Assembly (NCBI GenBank): GCA_910578475.1
Contig: CAJTRK010000001.1
Span: 159,871-223,870 of the forward strand
Length of the DNA stretch: 64,000 nt
Direction of reading: 5' to 3'
From: an uncultured Lachnospiraceae bacterium
Lineage (GTDB): Bacteria > Bacillota > Clostridia > Lachnospirales > Lachnospiraceae
The position numbers and the translations under genes were made by a program. Position 1 is the stretch's first letter. Each line of letters starts with the position of its first letter. The notes under the pieces are model-generated. The model worked only from the letters and a program-made list of their open reading frames with translations. It did no database searches and was not told where the DNA came from. Positions 33,161-42,057 of this stretch are shown one piece after another.

Positions 33161-33752
33161 AAAAATCGGAATGTATGGCTCTGTCGTTAATTTTATTTCG
33201 GTACTCTGTTTTGCGTTGTCTATGTTGTTTGGCTTTGATTATGGCAGCTACTTTGCCTCTATTTTCATTGCGTTTAGTTTTGTATTAATGATGTGCGGAT
33301 ATGCTTACTTTTCCGAAAAGGAAGTTAAATTATCGGGTTATGTCTCAGTGGCGTTTGCCGCCATATACACAGCCATCATTTTATTAGTCTATTTTGCACA
33401 GTTGACCACTGTCCGGTTAAATGATTTAACGCAGCAGGCGACGGCGCTTCTTGATTTTCAGCAATGCGGACTGCTGTTTAATTATGACTTATTAGGTTAT
33501 GCAGTCATGTCATTAGCTACATTCTTTGCCGGATTGACGGTAAAGCCACAGCGGAAAACAGACAAGTGGCTGAAATATCTGCTCATGATACACGGCGTGT
33601 TTTTTTTCTCCTGTCTGATAGTTCCTATGCTTGGGGTATTCAGGGCGGATGGTCCTGTATGGACAGGTGTGGCGATATTGGAATTTTGGTGTTTCTATTT
33701 TAGCCCTATCGGCATTTTCTCTTTTTTATATTTTTCCAATTGCAGGGAATGA
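33153..33752 (+). CDS. Hypothetical membrane protein with six transmembrane segments
   Basis: A 199-residue hydrophobic protein. Segments occur at about 8-25, 30-50, 60-82, 108-128, 140-162 and 170-195, with few charges between. No motif is recognised. The start ATGAATAA overlaps the stop codon of the kinase-like gene, with GAAGGGA upstream. Similar small membrane proteins are frequent as cargo in clostridial mobile elements. Function unknown. Confidence 0.65.
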   Translation: MNKKIGMYGSVVNFISVLCFALSMLFGFDYGSYFASIFIAFSFVLMMCGYAYFSEKEVKLSGYVSVAFAAIYTAIILLVYFAQLTTVRLNDLTQQATALLDFQQCGLLFNYDLLGYAVMSLATFFAGLTVKPQRKTDKWLKYLLMIHGVFFFSCLIVPMLGVFRADGPVWTGVAILEFWCFYFSPIGIFSFLYFSNCRE

Positions 33753-34065
33753 GGTCTGCTGTTTTTGTAGATGGACAGGCAAAATTTATAGATGTATATA
33801 TACGGGAAACTTATTTTGGTGTTAAATGGTGTAAATAGTTTGTGTGAGGTGTGTTTATGCAAGACAATCAACCGATATATCCAGTAGAGAGATATATTAC
33901 TATCGGAAAAAGAAAGTATTGTCTGGCGACGGCTCGCATATATGAGAAATGATGCGGCACAGCAGGCAGGACAAAATAGGGCAAGAAAAATGGCTATTTG
34001 TATGATGAAAGCAGGTATAATGTCTGTGACAACTAACCATATTAAAAACCGACAGGAGGAATAAA
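33753..34065. other. Intergenic region with a possible 31-codon gene
   Basis: An open frame at 33857-33952 starts with ATG after GTGAGGTG and reads MQDNQPIYPVERYITIGKRK, ending YEK. It has coding-like composition and may be a small accessory protein or the start of a truncated gene. ACAGGCAAAATTTAT (33775-33789) matches 32114-32128. Confidence 0.4.
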
Positions 34066-34746
34066 ATGGACAGACCTATTACAACTCTATTTATGCTGAT
34101 GTCTGTTGATGGCAAAATCAGCACTGGTGCATCCGACAGTTTAGACGTGGATAAGGACTTTCCTAAAATTGCGGGAGTCAGAGAAGGATTACATCAATAT
34201 TATGAAATAGAGCAGACAACCGATTTATGGTCAATCAATTCCGGAAGAGTGCAGGCCAAAATCGGTATTAATACGGCGGACATGCCAGATAAAACGCCCG
34301 TATCCTTTGTTATTATTGACAATCAACATTTAAAGGAACATGGGTTACGTTATTTTTGTGCTTTATCAAAACAATTTGTGCTGGTGACATCCAACGAAAA
34401 ACACCCGGCATTTGAAATGGAAGAAGATAATCTCCATATCATATATCAAGACGAACTGTCATTGAAAGAGGTTCTCACAAAACTCAAAGCGGAATATGGT
34501 TGTGAGAGAATGACGATACAGACTGGCGGTACATTAAACGGACTGTTTCTTCGTGAAAAGCTGATAGATTATATTGACATTGTCGTAGCGCCTGTATTAA
34601 TCGGCGGTAAAGATACCGCCACTTTAATTGATGGACAATCTTTATTGTCAGAAAGCGAATTATCCAAATTAGGAGTGTTGAAATTGCAGGAATGTGTAGT
34701 TTTGGAGAACTCATATCTCCGATTGCGCTATGAGGTAATTCGCTGA
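34066..34746 (+). CDS. RibD C-terminal/dihydrofolate-reductase-like reductase
   Basis: A 226-residue protein of the RibD_C fold: RPITTLFMLMSVDGKIST at the N-terminus, MTIQTGGTLNGLFLREKLID (the NADPH-binding and catalytic region), and YIDIVVAPVLIGGKDTATL near the C-terminus. Family members reduce pyrimidine or pterin-like substrates; stand-alone copies like this are often of unknown substrate and appear as accessory genes. AGGAGG precedes the ATG. A GGGCAGC/GCTGCCC hairpin lies 70 bases downstream. Confidence 0.83.
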   Translation: MDRPITTLFMLMSVDGKISTGASDSLDVDKDFPKIAGVREGLHQYYEIEQTTDLWSINSGRVQAKIGINTADMPDKTPVSFVIIDNQHLKEHGLRYFCALSKQFVLVTSNEKHPAFEMEEDNLHIIYQDELSLKEVLTKLKAEYGCERMTIQTGGTLNGLFLREKLIDYIDIVVAPVLIGGKDTATLIDGQSLLSESELSKLGVLKLQECVVLENSYLRLRYEVIR

Positions 34747-34815
34747 CCGCATCCGGTTTTTGGGGAAAAATACCGGAACAGAAAATAATATGAAAATCAA
34801 ATATTCTTTATCCTG

Positions 34816-34850
34816 GGGCAGCGATTATCTTAACGGAAAATCAGCTGCCC
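34816..34850 (+). terminator. Hairpin after the reductase gene
   Basis: GGGCAGC (34816-34822) and GCTGCCC (34844-34850) pair perfectly with a 21-base loop, followed by TTCTT. Weak terminator candidate. Confidence 0.4.
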
Positions 34851-34918
34851 TTCTTGCAAGAGGCAACTTTGGGTTGCCAAAAAGCACTTTCATGTTGGTG
34901 GCAAACAGGATTGCTATT

Positions 34919-34946
34919 TTGTATAATACAAACTTGTAGAATACAA
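34919..34946. promoter_or_regulatory. Tandem palindromic operators before the XRE gene
   Basis: TTGTATAATACAA (34919-34931) and TTGTAGAATACAA (34934-34946) are two 13-base near-palindromes spaced 15 bases apart, ending 21 bases before the start codon. The first contains TATAAT, so occupancy would block the promoter. Typical of autoregulated XRE genes. Confidence 0.6.
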
Positions 34947-34967
34947 ATTGAATAAAGGAGGCGTGAT

Positions 34968-35585
34968 ATGAAATTATCAGAAAAAATCATAGAACTGAGA
35001 AAAGCAAATGGAATGACGCAGGAAGAACTTGCGGCGATATGTAATGTCAGCAGGCAGTCCATATCCAAATGGGAAGCCGACATTGCATTGCCGGAGACAG
35101 AAAAACTGTTAATACTGGGAAAAACCTTTCAGGTGTCTATGGATGTTTTGCTGAAGGATGAATTGACATTAAGTGAAGTTAAGGATGTTCATATCTGCGG
35201 CAATAATGCAGTTCAGAAAAAGAAACAGGAATTGTATGAGGGAATATTGATTAAAGAAAGTATAGTGGATGACAGTATCATTGACTGTCTTCATATTCAT
35301 AAAATTGAATTGTGGAATACCGGCGGGAAACCAAAATATTGGACGGCATTGTTTTTTACGAGTGACAGGAAAGATTTTCCGGAACAGATTTCAAAAGTCA
35401 TGCTGTCCAACCCGGATACAAATGAGAACTGGTTTGTTGATTTTAAGGCAGGCAATAAAAAATACATTGTGTTTAAAGACAGAGTTTTAAAATATCAGAT
35501 TGGAAACCAGACGGAAAAAGAATCTGTATGCGATGCGTGCAGGGAATTAGGGATTACGAAAGAGCAGATGAACTGGCCGGAATAG
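34968..35585 (+). CDS. XRE-family regulator with C-terminal sensory domain
   Basis: A 205-residue protein. Residues 1-60: helix-turn-helix IIELRKANGMTQEELAAICN, VSRQSISKWEADIALPETEK, VSMDVLLKDE. Residues 85-205 form a mixed alpha/beta domain with IHKIELWNTGGKPKYWTALF and NENWFVDFKAGNKKYIVFKD and two cysteines at CDACRE; I do not recognise it, but it may bind a ligand. AAAGGAGG precedes the start. The operator pair upstream supports self-regulation. It is followed eight bases later by the peptidase E gene, likely in the same transcript. Confidence 0.82.
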   Translation: MKLSEKIIELRKANGMTQEELAAICNVSRQSISKWEADIALPETEKLLILGKTFQVSMDVLLKDELTLSEVKDVHICGNNAVQKKKQELYEGILIKESIVDDSIIDCLHIHKIELWNTGGKPKYWTALFFTSDRKDFPEQISKVMLSNPDTNENWFVDFKAGNKKYIVFKDRVLKYQIGNQTEKESVCDACRELGITKEQMNWPE

Positions 35586-35593
35586 GAGGAAGC

Positions 35594-36154
35594 ATGAGAG
35601 TATTATTAACATCAGCGGGTTTGGAAACGGAAGAAATAAAAGCGTGTTTTGTGGATATGGCAGGGAAAGATATGTCATTTGTGAAAGCTTTATTTATCCC
35701 AACGGCGGCAATAGACGCAGATGCAATTGGAGTGCTGCCAAAGTGCATGAATGATTTGTTAAAATGTGGTATTTCGAAGAAAAATATTGATGTATATGAT
35801 TTACATGCCGGAATGGAGTTTGAGAAGCTCAAACAATATGATGTGGTATATCTGTGCGGCGGAAATACACAGTATTTGCTTGAAAGAATCAACGCAACAA
35901 GGTTCCATGAGTCTTTGATGGCGTACATCAATGACAATGGCCTGGTAATCGGGGTAAGCGCCGGAAGTCTCATTTTTTCCAATAATTTAGAAAAGAATCT
36001 GGGGCTGATAGATACAAAACTGGACGTTCATTGTGTAATGGGAGAAAAAAGGGGTAAAGTGACATATCCGTTAAAGGAGAATGTAAAACTTACCAATACA
36101 TGCGCGCTCGTTATACGGGATTTCCCGGATGATATGGAAATAATCGGAGAATAA
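35594..36154 (+). CDS. Peptidase E-like S51 family protein
   Basis: A 186-residue member of the S51 (dipeptidase E) family with the class I glutamine-amidotransferase-like fold: FIPTAAIDADAIG, the YLCGGNTQYLLERI loop, and the nucleophile elbow VIGVSAGSLIFS with the catalytic serine. Full-length S51 enzymes are about 230 residues; this is shorter at the C-terminus but contains the known active-site blocks. Family members cleave aspartyl dipeptides or related gamma-linked substrates. GGAGGA precedes the ATG. It lies in the operon of the XRE regulator. Confidence 0.82.
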   Translation: MRVLLTSAGLETEEIKACFVDMAGKDMSFVKALFIPTAAIDADAIGVLPKCMNDLLKCGISKKNIDVYDLHAGMEFEKLKQYDVVYLCGGNTQYLLERINATRFHESLMAYINDNGLVIGVSAGSLIFSNNLEKNLGLIDTKLDVHCVMGEKRGKVTYPLKENVKLTNTCALVIRDFPDDMEIIGE

Positions 36155-36165
36155 AAGAGGAGAAT

Positions 36166-36828
36166 ATGTTTCAGGGATTTAATGAGTCAACCATCATGTA
36201 CTATAAGGCAATCCACGGGGAAAACAGTAAAAAGGCATATCAGGAGAATGAACGGCTATATCTTGAAGGCGTGAAACTGCCTCTTGCTGAACTGTATTTT
36301 GAACTGTATGATTATTTTAGCGGCATTGACAGGGATTTGTTGAGTGACAGAAGGAGATGTATTTCTTCTGCGTATAATGATGCTCGTTTTTGTTGCGGAA
36401 CACCCATAAAGGAGTATTTTTACATACGATTCAAATTAAACACAGCAACCGGGAAAAACGCATTAGGTTTCTTTTTTGACGCCTCTTTAGATGGCTATAA
36501 ATATGGGCTGAATATCTATCATCCGGATGCAGGCGGAATGAATAAAATCCGGGAATACATAATGGACAACCGGCGCTATGCCAAAAGAGTCATTGCGGAT
36601 TTCAACAAAGCGGGATTGTTAGAACTTCATGGGGAGAAATATAAAAAGGCGTATTATCCGAAAGAAGATATGATTTTGCAAGAATGGTTGGAGCGGAAAA
36701 GAATTTTTTTCACACAGGAAGAAAAGCTTAGCGCCGTTTTTTATAAGAGAGAAATTTTAAATAGTCTTTTTTCCGCATTTGACAGCGCAAAGGAACTATA
36801 TTTTATGTTGAGGGAAGCATTATATTGA
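36166..36828 (+). CDS. DUF2461 family protein
   Basis: A 220-residue soluble protein. GENSKKAYQENERLYLEGV, the central AYNDARFCCGTPIKEYFYIR and the LGFFFDASLDGYKYGLNIYH strand pair fit DUF2461 (TIGR02453), a widely distributed family with no established biochemical role. It lies 11 bases after the peptidase E gene with AAGAGGAG upstream of its ATG, so belongs to the same transcription unit. Confidence 0.68.
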   Translation: MFQGFNESTIMYYKAIHGENSKKAYQENERLYLEGVKLPLAELYFELYDYFSGIDRDLLSDRRRCISSAYNDARFCCGTPIKEYFYIRFKLNTATGKNALGFFFDASLDGYKYGLNIYHPDAGGMNKIREYIMDNRRYAKRVIADFNKAGLLELHGEKYKKAYYPKEDMILQEWLERKRIFFTQEEKLSAVFYKREILNSLFSAFDSAKELYFMLREALY

Positions 36829-36874
36829 TACGAATCTTCTGCATCCCAACATCTTGATGAGGAGTGAGAAATAA

Positions 36875-38755
36875 ATGAAGAAAGGAAAAGAAGCATTTCA
36901 TAACAATATATATGCGCTGCGGTTAATGTGGCAGATATGTCCCGGTCAGGTTTTGCATAAGGCCATTACCCGGTTTCTGGGGTATTTCGAGTGGTTATTT
37001 TACAGCGCTTTTTTTATGCGTTTTGTTGTTAAGGCACTGGAAATGGGGCGGGAATTTTCTGCGATTATGATATTCGTCGGGGTCACAGTGGCCGTATTTG
37101 CGGGTATCTCTTTATATAACAGCTATGTGGAAGGAACAGTGACGCCTGTTACGACCATTATTGTGAACAGGGAACTGAACAAAAAGCTGTTTCGAAAATC
37201 CAGAAATGTGGAACTGTCCTGTTATGAAGATAGTGAATTTTATAACAAATATACGCTGGCTATGGAGAAGGCGGATGAGCGGCTTATGGAAACAGTGGAT
37301 GTTATATGGGGCATTGTATTCGGTGTGACAGCTTCTGTTGCCGCATTTGTCTTTCTTTTGGAAGTGGACAGGTATGCGGTGCTGTTTGTAGGCTTTCCGA
37401 TTCTTGGTAATTTTTGTTTTAATAAAGTATTGGGTAAGATTGATTTTGAGCGAAACAGGGAGATGGTTCCCTATAACCGTAAAATAGCGTATATCAATCG
37501 TGTCATGTACATGACAGATTATGCAAAAGAAATACGTCTGACCAATGCTTTTGCATTAATGCGGAGGAATTATCGGGAGGCCATACAGGGGCTTATTCAG
37601 TGCACCCATAAATATACGAAAAAGGGCATGATTTTTCACTGGCTGCGCGTTATATTTACGTTTAGCTTTATATTTGAGGGGCTGTTGATATACGGAGCTT
37701 ACAGGGCTTTGGTAAGTCATACGATTTCGCTGGCGGAGCTTTCCGTGATTACCAGCATGATGGTATCTACCACATGGATATTAATCGGGTTTACGGAATC
37801 CCTGATGAAGGGCTTTAAGAACGGACTTTTCGTGTGGAACCTGCGTACTTTTCTGGAATATGAGGAAGCAATACCGGAGGATTATGAAGGGGAAGACCCG
37901 GGCGAAGAAATTCAAAGCATCGCGTTTCGCAATGTGAGCTTTTGTTATAAGGATAAACAGGTATTACATAATCTTTCCTTTGAAATCCGGGGAGGTAAAA
38001 CCTATGCGCTGGTGGGACATAACGGAGCGGGAAAGTCTACGATTATTAAGCTGCTGATGCGCTTTTATGACCCGACGGAGGGAGAAATTTTCTGTAACGG
38101 CAGAAATATTAAGGAGTATAATCTGCAGAAATACAGAGCGTTGTTTGCAACGGCTTTTCAGGACTGCCGCATTTTTTCTCTGTCGGTGATGGAAAACGTG
38201 CTGATGCAGAAAGCGGAGGAAGGCGACAGGGAACGTGTGGAGGAAGCCTTACGGCTGGCCGGTGTATATGATAAGGTCACGTCGCTGCCAAAAGGGATGG
38301 ATACAGTTTTGACGAAGGAGTTCAGCGAGGATGGCGTGGTGCTGTCCGGTGGTCAGTACCAGAAAATCGGGGTTGCCAGAGCTTTTGTGAGACAATGTCC
38401 TGTAAAAATATTTGATGAACCATCCAGTGCATTAGACCCTGTTTCGGAATATCAGCTATTTGACAATATGTTGAAAAGCAGTAAGGAAAAGACGGTATTG
38501 TTTATTTCTCACAGGTTATCTTCTGTCCAGAATGCGGACTGGGTGTTCATGCTGGAAAACGGAATGGTCAGAGAAGAGGGAACCCATCGCATGCTGATGA
38601 AGCAGCAGGGTATCTATGCGGATATGTATAAAAAGCAGGCGGAGAATTATCTGGCGGTATCATCTTCTGAAATAGACAGAGGTATTTTTGCCTGCGGCCC
38701 AAATTCGCAGGCTATGGAAAGGCATGGTTTTTGTTATGAAAAAAGTGTTAAATAA
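36875..38755 (+). CDS. ABC exporter half-transporter, first subunit
   Basis: A 626-residue fused membrane and ATPase protein. Residues 1-330 hold six membrane helices of the type I exporter fold; 345-600 is the ATPase: Walker A GHNGAGKST, Q-loop TAFQDCRIF, signature VVLSGGQYQKIGVARAF, Walker B VKIFDEPSSALDP and H-loop FISHRLSS. Both ATP sites look intact. GAGGAGTGA precedes the ATG. The gene overlaps the next, paralogous subunit by 20 bases, so they probably form a heterodimer exporting a peptide, lipid or drug. No leader-peptidase domain is present. Confidence 0.94.
   Translation: MKKGKEAFHNNIYALRLMWQICPGQVLHKAITRFLGYFEWLFYSAFFMRFVVKALEMGREFSAIMIFVGVTVAVFAGISLYNSYVEGTVTPVTTIIVNRELNKKLFRKSRNVELSCYEDSEFYNKYTLAMEKADERLMETVDVIWGIVFGVTASVAAFVFLLEVDRYAVLFVGFPILGNFCFNKVLGKIDFERNREMVPYNRKIAYINRVMYMTDYAKEIRLTNAFALMRRNYREAIQGLIQCTHKYTKKGMIFHWLRVIFTFSFIFEGLLIYGAYRALVSHTISLAELSVITSMMVSTTWILIGFTESLMKGFKNGLFVWNLRTFLEYEEAIPEDYEGEDPGEEIQSIAFRNVSFCYKDKQVLHNLSFEIRGGKTYALVGHNGAGKSTIIKLLMRFYDPTEGEIFCNGRNIKEYNLQKYRALFATAFQDCRIFSLSVMENVLMQKAEEGDRERVEEALRLAGVYDKVTSLPKGMDTVLTKEFSEDGVVLSGGQYQKIGVARAFVRQCPVKIFDEPSSALDPVSEYQLFDNMLKSSKEKTVLFISHRLSSVQNADWVFMLENGMVREEGTHRMLMKQQGIYADMYKKQAENYLAVSSSEIDRGIFACGPNSQAMERHGFCYEKSVK
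38690..38727 (+). repeat. Leader module at the ABC subunit junction
   Basis: GCCTGCG...CGCAGGC is a perfect 7-bp hairpin, followed by AAAGGCATGG (38718-38727). The run CGGCCCAAAT, then GGCT, then AAAGGCATGGTT corresponds closely to 2578-2614 before the second XRE gene. It forms both the last codons of the first subunit and the leader of the second. Confidence 0.5.
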
Positions 38756-40526
38756 TCATCTGTTTCTTTGGCGGCTTTGTTTCCGTACAGCGCCGGGATT
38801 CATGTTATATGCTGTTTATGATGCTTTCAGAAATCAGTTTCTTATTTTTCTGGAACATACAATCGCGGTCCGTTATGTATTAAGATGTGCGGAATTTGGA
38901 GAACCATTTTATAAAGCGTTTATCGTAGTCGGCCTCGTACTGTTGGCATACATGGCGGCAATCATACCGGATGGGTATTATATTCATAACTTGTCATTGC
39001 GCGCAAAGCCGAAACTCTATCAGGCGTTAAAAGACCAAATGTATCAAAAAGCGGCCGAGATTGATTTGGAATGCTATGACGAACCGAATTATTATAATGA
39101 GTTTGTTTTGTCTGTGGCCGAAGCTGAAAATTCGATTGAACGTTTTCTGGCATTGCTCAATACCCTTGTGCAGAGTATTACAATTATGCTGACGACGGGA
39201 GTGTTCTTTCTTGTAACGGATGCCGCGGGAATTTTATTTGTACTGGCGTCCTTTGTACTCAATTTTCTGTTTGCAAAGGTATTGAACAAGTTAAATTACG
39301 AAGTGCGGATAAAAACAAATCCGCTGGAACGTAAGCGAAGCTATGTAAGCCGTATTTTTTATCTGAGTGATTATGCGAAAGAGCTGCGTTTATACCCGCG
39401 GACGGCGGATATTTTGGAGCAGGACTTTGTGCAGGCTAACGGGGAAATGATACAAGTGCAGAAAAAGGCATGCAGGAAGCGTACTGGTTTGCATTTTGCG
39501 CAGGGGTATCTGGCCGGAGATTTTATTTTGGACGGACTTTATATAACGTACTTAATATTTCAGGCGGCAGTATTACATACCATCGATTACAGTAATGCGG
39601 TAGTTTTGTTCAACCGTACGGGCAGTCTGCGGAAGGGCATGAAGGGCTTTGCCGAGATTGTGCCTAAGGCAGGCGAAAACAGCATGTACATTGACAAGAT
39701 TAGATGTTTTCTTATGAATGAACCGAAGATTAAGCATAATGTGGGAGAAAGCTTACCGGCGGAGCCGGGCACAATACGTTTTGAGCATGTCAGCTTCCGC
39801 TATACGGAGGATTCACCAGAGACGCTGAAGGATATTACATTACAGGTTCATCCCGGCGAAAAAATTGCGATTGTAGGTTACAATGGCGCTGGAAAAACAA
39901 CGCTTATTAAGCTGTTGATGAGGCTGTATGACCCAACGGGCGGCAGGATTCTGTATCATGATAAAAATATAACGCAGTACAATCTGGGTGACTATCATAA
40001 ACGTTTTGGCGTAGTATTCCAGGACTTCAAGATGTACGATGCAACGCTGATGGAGAATGTTGTGCTGGATGACATGGGGAACGTAAAAAGGGAAGAGGAA
40101 GCCGTTAAACAGGCTCTTTGCAGCAGCGGTTTCGGTGAACGCCTGGAAACGCTTCCGGAAGGACTGTATACATCCATTACCTCGGAGTTTGACGAGAACG
40201 GTGTGAATCTGTCCGGCGGAGAAAGCCAGAAAGTTGCCATCGCCAGAGCCTTCTACAAGCAGGCGGACATTTTGGTTATGGATGAGCCTTCCAGCGCATT
40301 GGACCCTATTGCGGAATATAATTTGAATAAAGCGATGCACGACGCTGCGCGCAATAAGACGGTGTTTTATATTTCCCACAGACTGTCTACGACAAGAGAT
40401 GCGGACCGCATTATTATGCTGGAAAAAGGTGAAATCATAGAAGAAGGAACCCATGAACAGCTTTTGGCGCAAAATGGAAAGTATGCAAAGATGTGGCATG
40501 TGCAGGCAGGAAAATACCGGGAATAA
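38736..40526 (+). CDS. ABC exporter half-transporter, second subunit
   Basis: A 596-residue partner subunit. Six membrane helices (residues 15-330), then the ATPase: Walker A GYNGAGKTT, Q-loop VVFQDFKMY, signature NLSGGESQKVAIARAF, Walker B ILVMDEPSSALDP and H-loop YISHRLSTTRDADRI. I use the ATG at 38736 because it gives a normal N-terminus (MKKVLNNHLFLWRLCF); in-frame ATGs upstream lie in the shared leader module. It is followed by a promoter and the arsR gene. The substrate is unknown. Confidence 0.94.
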   Translation: MKKVLNNHLFLWRLCFRTAPGFMLYAVYDAFRNQFLIFLEHTIAVRYVLRCAEFGEPFYKAFIVVGLVLLAYMAAIIPDGYYIHNLSLRAKPKLYQALKDQMYQKAAEIDLECYDEPNYYNEFVLSVAEAENSIERFLALLNTLVQSITIMLTTGVFFLVTDAAGILFVLASFVLNFLFAKVLNKLNYEVRIKTNPLERKRSYVSRIFYLSDYAKELRLYPRTADILEQDFVQANGEMIQVQKKACRKRTGLHFAQGYLAGDFILDGLYITYLIFQAAVLHTIDYSNAVVLFNRTGSLRKGMKGFAEIVPKAGENSMYIDKIRCFLMNEPKIKHNVGESLPAEPGTIRFEHVSFRYTEDSPETLKDITLQVHPGEKIAIVGYNGAGKTTLIKLLMRLYDPTGGRILYHDKNITQYNLGDYHKRFGVVFQDFKMYDATLMENVVLDDMGNVKREEEAVKQALCSSGFGERLETLPEGLYTSITSEFDENGVNLSGGESQKVAIARAFYKQADILVMDEPSSALDPIAEYNLNKAMHDAARNKTVFYISHRLSTTRDADRIIMLEKGEIIEEGTHEQLLAQNGKYAKMWHVQAGKYRE

Positions 40527-40584
40527 GATGGAAGCGGTTTTCTGAACTGTCGGTTTTCACTCGTTTAAAACTTTTTATCATACT

Positions 40585-40615
40585 ATATTGACAAATATCA
40601 ATATGTGAATATAAT
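40585..40615 (+). promoter_or_regulatory. arsR promoter with ATTGA-N6-TCAAT operator
   Basis: TTGACA (40588-40593) and TATAAT (40610-40615) are spaced 16 bases. The palindrome ATTGA-CAAATA-TCAAT (40587-40602, extended by AT on both sides) overlaps the -35 box. The same ATTGA-N6-TCAAT occurs before arsP (41005-41020), so both are probably ArsR sites. Confidence 0.75.
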
Positions 40616-40645
40616 GGTGATATAGAAGAAGTTGAAAGGGAGGTA

Positions 40646-40963
40646 TTGAAACTGATTGATGAAAGAAAGATACCAACGGTTTTCAAGGCCTTTTGTGACG
40701 AAAACCGTATTAAAATCTTAAAGCAGTTACGGACAGGAGAGAAGTGCGCCTGTGTACTGTTGGATAGTCTGCATATTTCACAGCCGACATTATCGCATCA
40801 CATGAAAATTCTTTGTGATTCTGGCGTTGTGGCTATGCGGAAAGAGGGAAAATGGGCGCATTATTCCATTTCACCGGAGGGGGCTGCATTTGCCTCCGAA
40901 TGTCTCCTGTCTCTTATATCAACAGATAATTCAGGCAAAGATAAGCCATGTTGTGATAAGTAA
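40646..40963 (+). CDS. arsR: ArsR-family metalloregulator
   Basis: A 105-residue winged-helix repressor. FKAFCDENRIKILKQLRTGE, then the recognition helix ISQPTLSHHMKILCDSGVVA and wing KEGKWAHYSIS. CAC in EKCACVLLDS occupies the place of the arsenite-binding CVC motif, and a C-terminal CC could add ligands. GGGAGG is only two bases from the TTG at 40646 and eight from the in-frame CTG at 40652; no ATG is available, so the start is uncertain. It should release DNA when it binds trivalent arsenicals, derepressing itself and arsP. Confidence 0.85.
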   Translation: MKLIDERKIPTVFKAFCDENRIKILKQLRTGEKCACVLLDSLHISQPTLSHHMKILCDSGVVAMRKEGKWAHYSISPEGAAFASECLLSLISTDNSGKDKPCCDK

Positions 40964-41004
40964 AAATATTTGCTTTTCCTCATGGCTTCATAACAAGAAA
41001 ACAA

Positions 41005-41020
41005 ATTGATATATTTCAAT
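41005..41020. promoter_or_regulatory. Second ArsR-type operator before arsP
   Basis: ATTGA-TATATT-TCAAT, the same arms and spacer length as at 40587-40602, located 24 bases before the arsP start codon between the two genes. Confidence 0.65.
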
Positions 41021-41043
41021 GTTTCTATGAATAGAGGTTTGCG

Positions 41044-42057
41044 ATGAATATAATAAAAACAGGTTGGAATTTTTTTCAAGATGAAATTCTTGGTATGCAA
41101 TGGTTAAACCGTTTAATCGGCAGTCTGCTTGATACTTGCGGTATAGATACAACTGGAAAAATTGGCGGGAGTGTCCGTTTTTTTCTCTACGATACAATTA
41201 AAATCATGGCGCTTTTAGGTGTTTTGATTTTGCTTATTTCGTATATTCAGAGTTACTTTCCGCCAGAAAGAACAAAGAAAATTCTCGGACGGTTTCATGG
41301 CATCGGGGCTAACATGATAGCGGCCCTGCTCGGTACGGTAACGCCGTTCTGCTCCTGTTCATCAATCCCGCTGTTTATCGGGTTTACAAGCGCAGGATTA
41401 CCATTAGGCGTAACTTTTTCTTTTTTGATTTCTTCTCCAATGGTTGACCTCGGTTCGCTTGTGCTGCTGATGAGCATATTCGGATGGAAGGTCGCCGTAA
41501 TTTATGTTGTGCTAGGGCTTGTCATTGCCGTTGTGGGCGGCGCTATAATTGAAAAACTGCGTCTTGATAAGTATGTGGAAGAATTTATACGAAAAGGAAA
41601 TTCTGTTGAGGCTGCCGGGGAGGAACTGCACTTCAAAGACCGCATGAAATACGCATGGGAACAGGTGGTATCGACGGCCAAAAAAGTTGCTCCATATGTT
41701 TTGATTGGTGTTGCTATTGGTGCGTTTATCCATAACTGGATACCCGAAGATTTTATCGTGCGTGTTCTCGGAACAGGCAATCCTTCAGGCGTTGTCATTG
41801 CAACGATTGCGGGTATTCCTATGTATGCGGATATTTTTGGAACAATTCCGATTGCCGAAGCGCTTTTGGCAAAAGGCGCGAGGCTCGGGGTTGTCCTGTC
41901 TTTTATGATGGGCGTAACAACTTTATCCTTACCGTCTATGATTATGCTCCGCAAAGCTGTTAAGCCCAGACTGCTTGCTGTTTTTACGGCAATCTGTATG
42001 ATTGGCATTATTGTTGTCGGTTATTTCTTCAATGCAATTCAATTTTTAATGATGTGA
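41044..42057 (+). CDS. arsP: ArsP-family permease (organoarsenical efflux)
   Basis: A 337-residue permease with about eight membrane helices. The family hallmark is LGTVTPFCSCSSIPLFIGFT, whose cysteines bind trivalent methylated or aromatic arsenicals, followed by GLPLGVTFSFLISSPMVDLG; the second half has IAGIPMYADIFGTIPIAEAL. ArsP proteins export methylarsenite and similar compounds. Location directly after arsR, with matching operators, supports the assignment. An AGAGG site is upstream of the ATG at 41044. It ends the resistance cassette, just before oriT-like DNA. Confidence 0.88.
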   Translation: MNIIKTGWNFFQDEILGMQWLNRLIGSLLDTCGIDTTGKIGGSVRFFLYDTIKIMALLGVLILLISYIQSYFPPERTKKILGRFHGIGANMIAALLGTVTPFCSCSSIPLFIGFTSAGLPLGVTFSFLISSPMVDLGSLVLLMSIFGWKVAVIYVVLGLVIAVVGGAIIEKLRLDKYVEEFIRKGNSVEAAGEELHFKDRMKYAWEQVVSTAKKVAPYVLIGVAIGAFIHNWIPEDFIVRVLGTGNPSGVVIATIAGIPMYADIFGTIPIAEALLAKGARLGVVLSFMMGVTTLSLPSMIMLRKAVKPRLLAVFTAICMIGIIVVGYFFNAIQFLMM

